Origin: Enoplolaimus lenunculus
Lineage: Eukaryota; Nematoda; Enoplea; Enoplida; Thoracostomopsidae
Direction of reading: 5' to 3'
DNA: 64,000 bases
Assembly (NCBI GenBank): GCA_030248215.1
Contig: JASANG010003634.1
Location: 1 to 64,000 of the forward strand
Shown here: piece by piece, positions 11,887-21,792 of the stretch
How positions within the stretch are numbered: position 1 is the first letter of the stretch
Layout of the letters: each line of letters opens with the position of its first letter
Position numbers and translations under genes: made by a program
Notes under the pieces: generated by a model
Told to the model about the DNA's origin: nothing
Databases searched by the model: none
The model's input: the letters and a program-made list of their open reading frames with translations, nothing else

Positions 11887-12140
11887 CTAGAATTTTATGG
11901 CTCAACGGTCAAAATGAATAATCATTTAAAATTGAAACTGTTTCATGGTAAAAGATGGCCTTATTTTGTGTTTTTGTTCGTCATATCCCTCTTCATCAGC
12001 TGTCGATATAAAACGAGTTATGACAAAATACAATTCTACAATACGCATTGCATAAGAAGAAAGTTATAGAAAACCTTTAAATGAAGTTGAAAATGCAATA
12101 ATTTTAACCATGAGTCTAACTTGTTATTGTTATTTTGAAG

Positions 12141-12392
12141 GGCCAATGTAAACAACAGGGGCGGAACAGTATTATAGGCATATTTCTAAACCTAAGCCTA
12201 AGCCTAAACCAAACCGTAAGAATGATCATATTCATAAGCCTAAGCCTAAACCTAAGAGTAAGAATGAGCATATTCTTAAGCCTAAGCCTAAACCTTAATG
12301 CCTAAGCCAAACAAAAAAAATTGTCGAAAGCTTAAGCTTACTCGTTTCCAGTCCAACAGAAAAACGTTCCATCTTTGATCTTTGCATGGGCC
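12141..12392. mobile_element. (TTAGGC) MITE with 8-bp duplication TTTTGAAG
   Basis: A complete copy. GGCCAATGTAAAC...CAGGGGCGGAAC on the left and ...ATCTTTGCATGGGCC on the right, with exact TTTTGAAG at 12133-12140 and 12393-12400. The interior has CCTAAG hexamers. A good reference copy for the family's ends. Confidence 0.9.
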
Positions 12393-12992
12393 TTTTGAAG
12401 CAAATGAATACAATATTTGAAAATTTACATACTTTTTGCTTGGTTGTTACTTTTATTTAAAAAACATTACATTTTACAATGTATTGTTTAGCTTATCTTT
12501 ACATTAATCATTGATGGCAGTACAACCTGCGCGCGTACGATTTGCTTATTTTCTTCGATCTAAGCTCAGGGTAATAATGCTACTGGTATTTAGCGGTGCT
12601 TTGAAAAGCATAACCTCAAGTAACGAATTTAAACTTTTATGCATCATTCATTTTATCTTGTGCCTGCCATGTGGAAGTTATATTAGAAACGTAAATCAAA
12701 ACCAGTCAGATGGTAAATTGAGACATTTCATAAATCCGTGTATCAACGTTGAAATGTATGTTACTGTTGCAAATTACAACTGGCCATGTTTAAAAGTGCA
12801 GTAAAATTAGAAATTGAAATAGTTCCTAAAAAGATTGGAAAACTAGAAAAGCGATTTCTGGTTGACAAAGGGAAAATTGAAAAGAGCCGAAAATTGGTCT
12901 TTAACTAATCAATTATAAAAAATCTGTATCAGTTGGAAATTGGAACAGTTTCCGAATTCAATTTATGTTGGCTACCTGTTTTCGCAACTGTA

Positions 12993-13192
12993 CACTATTA
13001 AAAATAGGGAGTCAAATTGACTCTCTCGGAAACAGGCTTTTCCTGACTACACAAACTGAGTCAAATTTGACTCCGCCAGAGTCAAATTTCGATTCACTGT
13101 TGACTCTGGTGGAGTCAAATTTGACTCAATTTGTGTAGTCAGAAAAAGCCTGTTTCCGACAGAGTCAATTTGACTCCCCATTTTTTACAGTG
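12993..13192. mobile_element. Palindromic TA-type MITE, TGAGTCA family, copy 2
   Basis: CACTATTAAAAATAGGGAGTC on the left and ...TTTTTTACAGTG on the right, preceded by TA. The two halves are near-perfect inverted copies around GAGTCAAATTTGACTC blocks. Confidence 0.8.
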
Positions 13193-13359
13193 CAGTTGAA
13201 AAATGGCGTTTCTATTTATTTCCACATGGCGGGCGCAAGATAAAGTCGACGACGCCTTAATTGTTCATATCTTCAACTTGAATTAATATTTTCACCTTAC
13301 TGTTAATTTTTAACGTCTAAACGAGATCTAAATTTAAGCTTTTCGTTGTTATACTAGTT

Positions 13360-13520
13360 CAGACCCGTAGCCAGCTCATCGAGGCAGTGGAGCTGAAAAT
13401 TTTTCAGAAGCGACATTCAAGGGTTTTCGTGTACTTACAAGCAAGGTTGAAAAATTTCCAGGGGGGCCAAAATATTTTCCAGAGGGGGACTGAGTTCCCC
13501 TCCCCCCTGACTACGGGCCG
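13360..13520. mobile_element. hAT-type MITE, CAGRCCCGTAGCCAGC family
   Basis: CAGACCCGTAGCCAGCTCAT on the left and ...GACTACGGGCCG on the right, with near-identical 8-bp flanks (TACTAGTT/TATTAGTT). The interior has poly-G runs and AAAATTTTC blocks shared with at least eight other loci here. Confidence 0.75.
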
Positions 13521-13949
13521 TTATTAGTTCCGTTTTATTATCTTCGTTACAAAAGTTTTCAACCGTTTGATAAGCTTTGATATATAATTCCGAACCTAAA
13601 ACACAAACAATGACGCTACAGCAGGGTGAATGTAATTGCATAATGATTGACTGGACAAACTTAGTACCTGATTAAGCCTGTTTCTGTAATGGCAACCACA
13701 AAACTACGAACATTCGTTCGTTTTGTGCGATTAGCACCCGCGTTAATAATTGACGTTCGAAAAAGCCATTGAGACTGATATTTATTTGGCCTTTCCGGAG
13801 GGAACTCCCTGTTGTTTTGTTACGGACTGTTATTTATTTTTAACCTGCCCTCCGCCGCTCTTCGCTGCTGATATATATCCGGTATTACAGCCATCCGTTT
13901 AATTAAACGTGTTTTGTATCAAAAGCTTACGCAGTGATGCAAGGTTATA

Positions 13950-14187
13950 CTTTATAATGTACTTTCAAAACTAAGTACGCTTTAAAGTTTCGAACTCAAC
14001 TTTATTTGGTTCTGGAATCATTCATGCTCTACAGTTACGAATAATTGATATTTATGCACTCTAATTAGGGTTTAGGAACATTATCCGCTTACGAACCCTT
14101 ATTAGGGATACGGACTCTTATTGATTGTGACTCAAAATCAGGACCTTACCCTCTTATTATCCCACTTCTTATTCGGGTCACTACAGT
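13950..14187. mobile_element. Partial TA-type DNA element (CTGTAGTGACCCGAATAAG family)
   Basis: The right end is CTTATTCGGGTCACTACAGTA; the interior matches 4318-4574 and 57882-58318. The left terminus is missing. Confidence 0.65.
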
Positions 14188-14323
14188 ATACAAATCGAGA
14201 AACTGTTTTTATACAAGTACGTTCAGCTTAAGCTTGATCCACAAACTGCATCAAAATTATCATCGAACGCGCACATTGCAATGACTTTTGTCAAGTACAA
14301 TGAAGTTTTGGAAACGAAACAAA

Positions 14324-14568
14324 CACTGTAAATTTCTGTGAGTTGAGTAATCAATTCAGATAGCGAGTTGGTGATTTCTGAATTAATATCAATAAACATT
14401 AACTCATCCTGAGTTCAGTTGATTCTCATTGTGAGTTGAGTTGACTTTGGGTGAGTTGGTAAATTAACTCATAATGAATTAAATCAACTCAAAATTCTGA
14501 GTTCTGATAGTCCTAACTCAGACTGAATGACTCAACTCATTCTGAGTTAAAAACTGAAATTTACAGTG
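14324..14568. mobile_element. Palindromic TA-type MITE, GAGTTGAT family, copy 2
   Basis: CACTGTAAATTTCTGTGAGT on the left and ...CTGAAATTTACAGTG on the right. Same internal layout as 32603-32854. Confidence 0.8.
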
Positions 14569-14981
14569 AAAGCGTTTATCCCGAGTACTCACTGAATATG
14601 AGTCTTGTGACGACTTTTTAAATTCATTTGATGTGAAAAAATGAATTTTATATTTATTTTAATGTCAGAAACATATTTGCGCAGACTAGAATAAATAAAA
14701 GCAATAGAATATAACATAAAAACAATTTGTTTATGTTAAATTAGAAAATATTAATCTTTAAATAACCAATTTTTGTTAGTTATTTTTGTAGTTTGGTGCC
14801 AAAATACATATGCTTTGTGCCAGTCAAAATGTTAGTTTTCTATCGGCCACTAGTAAAAAGTTAAGCTGCTAAAGAATAGTCTGGAATTTGTAAAAATTGT
14901 TATCATCTTATGTAAAATTGGCAAAAATCACTCAAATGTAATATTTGGACATTGTATTTTGATGAAGTTAGCTATAGTCAT

Positions 14982-15232
14982 AAAGCCCTATTCACACATG
15001 CAAGTGTTTGCTGCGAGAACTGGCAGCTGCAAATTGCACGCAGAACTTGCATTTTTTCATCAGCCAATTACAAAGCGGCTGCGAAAAATTCAGTGAACTT
15101 TCATGGTTGTTCATACATTATGAACTAAATTCCTAGCTATGATTTTTAATGAATTAGGTATATTTGCTGCTGCAAGTTTTTCGAACGGGATTTTGGACAA
15201 AACGTGCATGTGCAAGTGTAAATAGGGGCTTA
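14982..15232. mobile_element. MITE with AAGCCCTATTCACACATGC inverted ends
   Basis: The ends are inverted copies: TAAAGCCCTATTCACACATG and, on the minus strand, TAAGCCCCTATTTACACTTG. The interior repeats TGCAAGT and GCAGCTGC words. Length about 250 bp. Only one copy is seen in the window. Confidence 0.65.
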
Positions 15233-15297
15233 ATTTTGTTGTAAAATTCCCAGCGATTTGCAATATCGTTGCCCTGGTAAGTTTTACAAGCACTTAC

Positions 15298-15466
15298 TGT
15301 AACATCAGCAAGCGCATGTGCAGTCCAAATGTACCATCCAAGCGCAACGTTTATTGGAAACACAGCTGTTGTGAATCCAACATGGAGACTAAACGTAGCG
15401 TACGAACCCAAATAAAATGACGCCAAGCTGAGTGCGATTTTAATAAATATTTCACTTTGTGCAATT
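15298..15466 (-). CDS. Exon with hydrophobic segments, TM2-type, MS4A/CD20-like (tentative), copy 2
   Basis: A 169-bp exon with acceptor ...TTGTTACAG and a strong GTAAGTGC donor, phase 2 in and 0 out. Fifty-six codons begin IAQSEIFIKIALSLASF and contain two hydrophobic stretches (KIALSLASFYLGSYATFS and VGFTTAVFPINVALGWYIW), ending AHALADVT. Position and phase match the exon at 17228-17336, so it may be a second TM2-type exon of a related four-membrane-segment gene. In MS4A-like proteins these segments form a compact four-helix membrane protein. The family assignment rests on the hydrophobicity pattern and exon order, not on a diagnostic motif. No TM3 or TM4 partner was seen further downstream. 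Confidence 0.5.
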
Positions 15467-15695
15467 CTGTAACAATAGTTGAGTGCATTCAAAATGCAGT
15501 TTAACATTAGCTAACAACTATTAAAATTGGAACAGTTTCGCTACGGCTATGAAATTTCGCTTATAATCTATATTTACGCAGGTTTTACAGGTTACTATTG
15601 ATGCAACGCGCGTATGAAATATCCGGACCCAATCAAACAGAAAAGAACCCATCATTGATGTTCAGTTTATGTAAATGTTTCTGTGTAACATTTCT

Positions 15696-15886
15696 GGCCA
15701 ATGTTACTTTTAGGGCCGTAACAGTAAATTAAGCGTATTCCTAAGCCTCAGCCTAAGCCTAAGAGTTGCAAAAGCGTATACCTAAGCCTAAGCCTAAGCT
15801 TAAGCCTAAGCAAAAAATGTAGTCTAAAATGTAAGCCTACTCGATTACAGACCCTCCAAAAACCGGGACGGCCAGTAGCATGGGCC
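15696..15886. mobile_element. GGCC-ended MITE, subfamily B, with 8-bp duplication ACATTTCT
   Basis: GGCCAATGTTACTTTTAGGG on the left and ...GCCAGTAGCATGGGCC on the right, with exact ACATTTCT at 15688-15695 and 15887-15894. It contains CCTAAG repeats. Subfamily B has TTACTTTTAGGG where the main family has AAAGAACAGGGG. Confidence 0.9.
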
Positions 15887-15899
15887 ACATTTCTCATAA

Positions 15900-17420
15900 T
15901 TGCAGTAAATAATTATTGATTCCAAAGGGTAACAGACAAACGCAGTTGTAGTAATTCTAAGTTAAGCAGTATCATATAGAAACCGTCTCGAAAATTTTTG
16001 CCGCAGGCGCGGTAGAGCTCGAATCCACGACGTATGGATTACCGTTTCGCTGTTCAACAAAAAACCCGGTAATACCAAACAAACAATTTTTCATAAATAA
16101 TACATCAATGATTGTCCGGTACACTTTGGTATAACCCTTTAGCTTGGTAATCAGCATTCACAATCAATGGACATTAGAATTTCGACCCAGAAGGCTGTCC
16201 ACTGGAAGAGAACAGAACTTGTCTGGTTTGGCGAGGTCCGTGTTAAATCTCGGGCCACCTGGAACACGTTTTGTCTTTATTACAATTGCGGGTAACATTT
16301 TTGTCAGCACGCTAATCTAGTATCAGACTCAGAAAATTTGAATTGTTTTCTGACCATAAGTGAAATTCACTGTACTGCAATATCAAATGATATTCGAAAT
16401 ATTGCCTGTCAATATAATATCACATGTTTGGAAATGTCTGCAAAGTTGTGGTGAGCCAGCGTGAATGCCCTGTACATGCTATAATAATAAAATTTGAAAT
16501 TGGAATTGTTGTTGTGTAGAAATATAATTAGGGAAGTTTTCCTCAGGATCAGAAACGTAGGAGTTAACTCAGCGTTAAAAATGTCATAACTTTGTTCTCT
16601 TTTATTAGTGCGTACTAATTTCATTGTCCTGCATAATATCATGTGATATTAGGTAGAATTTTAAAATTCATATGATATTCGCATAAGTGTCAAGTGGTAT
16701 CATGCGACATATGGTTACTTGTGCACGATGATCTATTGAGATCAATGGCTTATGTCACGTGATATACACATTTTGTCGTCATACCCGTTAGATAGAAATG
16801 TTTTGTGTCGAGGTTGAATCAACATGGACAAAACGTGTCCCGGGCTGCCACAGCAACGTGAACAAGCTTAGAGAGTAGACGGCTTAGTCTTCTTTTTCAG
16901 ATTATATATTGGCCTAAGTTTAGGCTTAGGCTCAGATTAAGCTTAGCTTTAGGCTTATACTTAGTTATAAGCAAGCCCCCATTGCTTATTTAGGCTAGAA
17001 TTTTTTACAGCTGCAACATAGTTACATACGGAACAAACGGTAGCTTATGTAATTTGACCAGTAGGCGATTAAACCTAAACCCTGCGCGTTCTACGCCTAA
17101 TTGCAAAGTTTTGCTAAATACAATTAGTTTCACACCGATGTATTAGTAATCGCAATGGGCACAAACTTGCAACCTACAACGCAGAAACTTTGAGTCCTTG
17201 ACGTGCGTCAGGCAAAACTGCATCAACCGTATGCATTGACGCAGCTTCGGCGAAAACTGCAGCTGAAATTGCAAATAACGCAACTGGAAGTGCGCATCCA
17301 ATATAGACAGACGTTACTTCGTAGTTGATCCAACAACTGAAAACAGCGCAAAACACTAATGTTTTGATGTTATAGAACGACGGACGGTAATAAATTAGAG
17401 CGATGATTTGTCGGTAAAAT
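15900..17420. other. No gene recognised; repeat fragments
   Basis: Excludes the exon at 17228-17336. Contains a block at 16795-16865 (GGACAAAACGTGTCCCGGG) that recurs at 48845-48895, and a degenerate (TTAGGC) tract at 16890-16975. Confidence 0.4.
17228..17336 (-). CDS. Exon with membrane segment, TM2-type, MS4A/CD20-like (tentative), copy 1
   Basis: The acceptor is excellent (pyrimidine-rich, GCTGTTTTCAG), phase 2 in. The peptide begins CWINYEVTSVYIGCALPVA and continues LFAISAAVFAEAASMHT, a typical membrane helix with small residues. The donor is uncertain. ACG|GTTGAT would give phase 0 out, matching the 15.3-kb exon and the TM3 exon, but it is a weak site. Otherwise the frame stays open to a stop at 17174. 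Its phase accepts the TM1 exon at 22274-22383 (phase 2 out), but it lies on the far side of the TM3 and TM4 exons. Confidence 0.55.
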
Positions 17421-17421
17421 G

Positions 17422-17864
17422 GGCCCACATGTAAAGATCAGGGGCGGAACGTTTTTCTGTTGGACTAGAATAGAGTAAGCTTAACCCCTTCTCACATTGA
17501 GTTGCCTATAGGCAACTCAGCGCAGTGCATATACGTAAACAGTATATATCGCACCGTGCTTAACAATTGCAACACGTATACATAGAACTAAATCACCACA
17601 AGACGTGAGAGCCCCCTCGAGCTCGAGCGTCAAGCTCCTATTGGAGTTCGAATCCTAGCATAAAAGTAGGTCTCAGGGGAAATAGAAAATATTCATGTGA
17701 GAAAGGGTTAAGGTTTAGACTATTATTTTTGCCTGGCTTAGGCTTAGGTTTAGGAATATGCTCATTCGTACGCTTACGCTTACGCTTAGGCTTAGGCTTA
17801 GGCTTAAGCTTAGGCTTAGGAATATGTTTATAATACTGTTCCGCCTCTGTTCTTTACATTGGCC
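17422..17864. mobile_element. (TTAGGC) MITE interrupted by a TTAA element
   Basis: GGCCCACATGTAAAGATCAG on the left and ...TTCTTTACATTGGCC on the right, with GTAAAAT on both sides. The interior is split by the element at 17485-17707, and (TTAGGC)n lies in the right half. Confidence 0.85.
17485..17707. mobile_element. TTAA-flanked element (piggyBac-type duplication), copy 1, nested
   Basis: Flanked by TTAA at 17481-17484 and 17708-17711. Ends CCCCTTCTCACAT / CCCTTTCTCACATGA are inverted. Near the left end is a perfect palindrome GAGTTGCC-TATA-GGCAACTC. It contains a pol III B-box-like GAGTTCGAATCC, but the tRNA-like module is shortened compared with the two other copies. Confidence 0.85.
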
Positions 17865-18009
17865 GTAAAATATAACCGGATATTTTTCGTTATGTGTCAT
17901 TCTCAGTCGTTAAGCAAAGACGCAACAGAATTTCACATCGACTGTAGACGACTCCTATCTTAATATGCAACATATAGCAATTTTAAAATGTCAAACTACG
18001 ATCATGGCT

Positions 18010-18175
18010 CGTACCCAGCTGACGTTGCTATATGGCTAAAAAATTTTCATGAGGGGTATACAAGGGGATTGCGTTAACTTACAAGCAAGGTTGAAAATTT
18101 TCTGGGGCAGGGGCAAAGTTTTTAAAGGGGGAAGCAAAGCCTCTTGGTTCATCTCCGTGGCTACGGATCCGACCG
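18010..18175. mobile_element. Degenerate hAT-type MITE, CAGRCCCGTAGCCAGC family
   Basis: CTCGTACCCAGCTGACGTTG on the left and ...GGCTACGGATCCG on the right. Interior AAAATTTTCATGAGGGG and CTTACAAGCAAGGTTGAAAA match other family members. Confidence 0.6.
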
Positions 18176-18270
18176 TGATTATTGTGCTTATATTAAGATT
18201 GATTGTTGCATATTTAAGTTATGAAACAAATGAAATTTCTTCATTCTCGAAAGCAAATGATTAATGTGTA

Positions 18271-18479
18271 CACTGCAATAAATGGTGAGTCAAACTGACT
18301 CTCTCCGTAATAGGCTCTACGGGACTGCAAAAATTTAGTCAAATTCGACTTTGCCACAATCAAACGTACGTTTTACTGAGTGAAATTTGAATCTGGTGGA
18401 GCCTCACTTGACTCAGCTTGCGTAGTTCTGTAGAGCCTATTTCGGAGAGTGTCAATTTGACTCACCATTTTTTGCAGTA
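18271..18479. mobile_element. Palindromic TA-type MITE, TGAGTCA family, copy 3
   Basis: TA at 18269-18270 and 18480-18481. CACTGCAATAAATGGTGAGTC faces GACTCACCATTTTTTGCAG. Confidence 0.9.
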
Positions 18480-18759
18480 TAGTAATAGTTTGTTCAGTTT
18501 AAAATATATCAACATCAGTTGTCGATGATCCGTTTCTGGCAAAGTAGGCAAAACAATCGCCCGTCGAAAACATATCAGTTGTTTTGTTCATAAGATTAAT
18601 AATTTAGCAATTTTGTAACCATATCGCAGGAATGCAAAGCTATGAAAACGAGAGATTTGGCATTCGCTAGCTTCTTCTTTTTGTTAACTCATTTAAAAAA
18701 ACTTCCATCGTTCACAATTTTTGAATCATTGCCACCGATTTGTACAGGTGTTTTGGATA

Positions 18760-18868
18760 CCTCATGTACATAGGCTTAGTATACGCTCATTCTTACGCTT
18801 AGGCTTAGATTAGGCTTGGCCTTAGGTTTGGATTATGGTTATACTACTGTTACCGTCCTGTTCTATAC
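18760..18868. mobile_element. Truncated (TTAGGC) MITE
   Basis: Only the (TTAGGC) tract and the right terminus (GTTATACTACTGTTACCG...CATTGGCC) remain. Confidence 0.65.
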
Positions 18869-18965
18869 ATTGGCCAAAATATGTGACCAGAAGCGAATCA
18901 ATTGGTGTTGCGAAAAATCATAATGATTTGACTTTTACAAACAATAAATAAATCATAAAACTAAC

Positions 18966-19167
18966 GGCCCAGGTAAAGATCAGGGGCCGAGAGTTTTTCT
19001 GTAGTACTAGAAAAGAGTTAGCATAAGCTTTACACTTATTGTTTTGCTTGGCTTAGGCTTAGGCTTAGGAATATGCTCATGCTTGTGCTTAGGGTTAGGC
19101 TTAGGCTTAGGTTTAGGATTAGGAATACGCTTATAATACTGTTCCGCCCCTGTTCTTTACATTGGCC
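18966..19167. mobile_element. (TTAGGC) MITE abutting a coding exon
   Basis: GGCCCAGGTAAAGATCAGGG on the left and ...CTTTACATTGGCC on the right, with flanks AAACTAAC/CAACTAAC (7 of 8). The right terminus supplies the stop for the adjacent minus-strand TM4-type exon. Confidence 0.85.
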
Positions 19168-19242
19168 CAACTAACGAAAAGTCTGAACGATAATCGCCAA
19201 TCGCAGAAGCTGCAGTGAGAGCCGTACAGCAAAATCCAGCCA
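19157..19242 (-). CDS. TM4-type exon, MS4A/CD20-like (tentative), ending inside a MITE
   Basis: The acceptor TTTTCTTTTCAG is strong, phase 1 in, matching the phase-1 donor of the TM3-type exon at 20070-20235. The joined codon gives V, then AGFCCTALTAASAIGDYRSD, completing a hydrophobic helix. No good donor follows. The frame runs FSLVGPM and stops at a TAA provided by the inverted terminus of the MITE at 18966-19167. It could be the last exon with a transposon-derived C-terminus. Alternatively a weak GTTAGT donor just before the MITE could be used. Confidence 0.5.
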
Positions 19243-19337
19243 CTGAAAAGAAAACCATATACATTAGCAGATATTTCTATATAATTAAAGCTGGAACGCC
19301 TCACAAACGTATTTTGGGCATCCTTTCGACTGATTTA

Positions 19338-19602
19338 ACCCTTTCACTCATAGAGTATACTATGAGCAACTAAATACAATAATGTACGAGCAATACACAT
19401 ACTGTGAACAGTGTTTAACATTTATACCATATATGCGCAGAGCAAAATCTCCACAAGACGTGAGAGCCTACTCGGGCTCGAGCGTCAAGCTCCTATAGCT
19501 TGAGTGGTCATCGTAAACGCCTCCCACCCGTGAGACTGGGGATCGAATCTTACCATGAAATTACATCTCATATGAAATTGAAAATATTCATGTGAGAAAG
19601 GG
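19338..19602. mobile_element. TTAA-flanked element, copy 2, with tRNA-Gly-like module
   Basis: TTAA at 19334-19337 and 19603-19606. Ends CCCTTTCACTC / CCCTTTCTCACATGA. The palindrome near the left end is of different sequence (CATAG...CTATG). At about 19491-19553 it carries TAGCTTGAGTGGT (A-box-like), CGCCTCCCACCCGTGAGAC (a Gly-CCC-type anticodon arm) and GGGGATCGAATC (B-box-like). Confidence 0.85.
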
Positions 19603-19893
19603 TTAAATCGGTATCCAAGTTAAATCTGTTTGTAAAGTTTTGTTAACACAAAAGATTGTATATTTTGGGTTTACGCGTTGTTCTACAATATTTTTAATTA
19701 CGTTGCGACGTTCACGAGGAATATGATGGTCTCAGATGAAAATTTCGCAACGACGTTGACTAGTTCATTTTTAAGCAAAAAAGCTCTGAATTGCGAGTTA
19801 TTCAGTGTTTGCACCTATGCCCCAAACAAAAAAATTTGTGATTATGCCACTTGGCTGCGCGTTAACTATCGCACCTTGTGCTATTAATTTTAC

Positions 19894-20041
19894 GGCCCAT
19901 GTATAGAACAGGGCCGGAACAGTAGTATAAGCACATTCCTAAGCCTAAGCCTAATCCTAAGCAAAAAATTAGTCTAAAGCTTAAACTGACTCTATTATAG
20001 CCCCTCCGGAAAACGATCCGGCCCTGTTCGATACATGGGCC
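19894..20041. mobile_element. (TTAGGC) MITE, compact copy
   Basis: GGCCCATGTATAGAACAGGG on the left and ...TTCGATACATGGGCC on the right, flanked by AATTTTAC/AATTTAAC. It lies 28 bp from the donor of the TM3-type exon. Confidence 0.85.
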
Positions 20042-20069
20042 AATTTAACAATGAGACAAGAACACGTAC

Positions 20070-20235
20070 CCAATGCCATGGCGGTACATTGAACTTTAGA
20101 CATAACGGATCCAGCTGACGTTAGGTTCATTGAAATCGCAAGGCAATTGAGAGCTTCGATTGATAAAAATGCGGCGTTGACTATGAAACAGGTTTGAATC
20201 ACCATCGCAACCGATTCGCATTTCAGTGTATTTGA
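20070..20235 (-). CDS. TM3-type exon, MS4A/CD20-like (tentative)
   Basis: 166 bp, acceptor ...TTTTATAG, donor GTACGTG, phase 0 in and 1 out. The peptide begins SNTLKCESVAMVIQTCFIVN, then AAFLSIEALNCLAISMNLTS, and ends with VQCTAMALG. The LKC...NAAFLSIEALNCLAISMNL layout resembles the TM3 segment of MS4A-like proteins (charged or Cys start, small-residue helix, Asn near the end). The start of the next helix (QCTAMAL) is completed by the exon at 19157-19242. Its phase 0 start does not fit the phase 2 end of the TM1 exon at 22274, so a TM2 exon (phase 2 to 0) must lie between. None was found there. Confidence 0.55.
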
Positions 20236-20334
20236 CTATAAAACACTTTTACCGAACACAAAATACTTGACCATACCCGGTTTTTATAGAAAGATAAAAC
20301 GGCATTAACGTAGCAAAATGCGGCATATGTATTG

Positions 20335-20490
20335 AACAGGGCCGTAACAGTAGTATAAGCATATTCCTAAGCCAAAGCGTAAGAATAAGCTTACATTTAA
20401 GACTAAGCCAGAGCAAAAAAATAGACTAAATGTTATGATTATTTTATTGCAGTTACGCAGAAGAACGTTCCGCCTCTGATCTTTACATTG
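20335..20490. mobile_element. (TTAGGC) MITE, degenerate
   Basis: ATGTATTGAACAGGGCCGTA on the left, CCTAAG-like words, and AACGTTCCGCCTCTGATC...TACATTGG on the right. Confidence 0.65.
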
Positions 20491-21100
20491 GTCCTCAATG
20501 CTAAGACGTTGTGACATTTTTGATCATTGATTTGAAAGCTAAATTAAATATAAAGCCAAATATTACGCTTATTAAAATATATTTGACGATAAAAACCGTT
20601 AACACACCGGTATATCAATCCTCTGAAGAACCTCCAGGCCTATCTTATTTAATAGGGTGTAAACGGATAGTAAAAATAACGGAAACGGGTAGTAATCAAA
20701 ATAACGGAAATAGAAAACGAATATTGAAGTATAAAAGTTTCAAAGATGTTTTATTTCTCTGCCAACATATGTGAAACGTGCAAATATTCACAGGGTTTTC
20801 TTAAACTATTCAAATGTCGGATGCAGCGAATTTTTTAATATTCAGGATGAATTTCGTTATTTCTATTTCATTTTAAAGTATTTCAGCAAATCTGCAATAA
20901 AAAAAATCGCTAGAGATATACGCCATTTATAACTAATTTTGAACATAAAAATAACACAACATCTGGTATTGCTATAACGTAAACAGATGTCGATCTCTAC
21001 CACAAACACAGAAACAAATATCAAGTTACACCCTGCTTATTAAAGGCTGATAATGAGTTTAATCTATTTCATGTTTTAAAACACGGACAAATCGGTCATA
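20491..21100. other. No gene recognised
   Basis: AT-rich intergenic or intronic sequence. I searched here for the missing TM2-type exon without success. Confidence 0.4.
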
Positions 21101-21108
21101 TGCATAAG

Positions 21109-21303
21109 CAGGGCCGGAACAGCCACCCCCCATACGCCCATTCGGGGGGCACCACCCCTAAAGGGGCCAAAACCGTAACCGGTTGAAACAAAAACTGCAG
21201 AACTTTTAAAATCCGTCTGGCTTCTCGCTCGCTTCGCTTGCGAGTATGTGACCCCCACGCTGGACTTTGGGGGAAGCTCCCACCCTCGTCTGCTCAGGCA
21301 CTG
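21109..21303. mobile_element. hAT-type MITE with exact 8-bp duplication TGCATAAG
   Basis: CAGGGCCGGAACAGCCACCC on the left and, inverted, CAGTGCCTGAGCAGACG on the right. TGCATAAG lies at 21101-21108 and 21304-21311. Related to 31492-31642. Confidence 0.85.
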
Positions 21304-21720
21304 TGCATAAGTTTGCAATCTTGTGCACATCTAAAGTATGCTTTGCAAAACCTGTGTGTGGTAAATCATTCTTAACTCAACAATGTGATATCACTCATAT
21401 TTGACTCAGGTTTAGTCTGCTAAATTCCTGCTTGAGACGAGTAACGTTCCATGTGAGCAAAGCTGGTGCAAGCTTACATTAGGTTTAGGTTCAAGCGCAA
21501 ACAAAATTAGCAAATGTGCAAACAACAACGATAATTCTTGTCCCATTTGAATGCAACGTTCCGGAGTGAATATCCTTAAAATATTTAACAAATTTCATTC
21601 CAGCGCAAATCGCTTGCAATAAATGCGTATATACTGTCACAACCGCACGGTCGGGACGTTCTTTTCACCGAAGTACTGCGAATATACATGGTTATTCCCC
21701 TAAACTTCTCCGAAACATAT

Positions 21721-21792
21721 GGCCATACCGGGAATCCAACCTAGGACGTCTCGCTCACGAGTCAAGCGCGCTACCCTTTACGCCACGTGGCC
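21721..21792 (-). pseudogene. tRNA-like 72-nt sequence, anticodon position reads CGT (Thr)
   Basis: The minus strand runs GGCCACG...TATGGCC with five acceptor-stem pairs. It has a D-arm-like GGCGTAAAGGGTAGCGC, a CTCGTGA loop with T before CGT, and GGTTGGATTCC resembling a B box. Stem mismatches suggest a decayed tRNA gene or a SINE head rather than a working tRNA. Confidence 0.4.

Noticed and set aside
17715-17900. Ser/Leu-repeat open frames in MITEs (also 22441-22671)
   Set aside because: Translations of the (TTAGGC) hexamer tract, open by periodicity.
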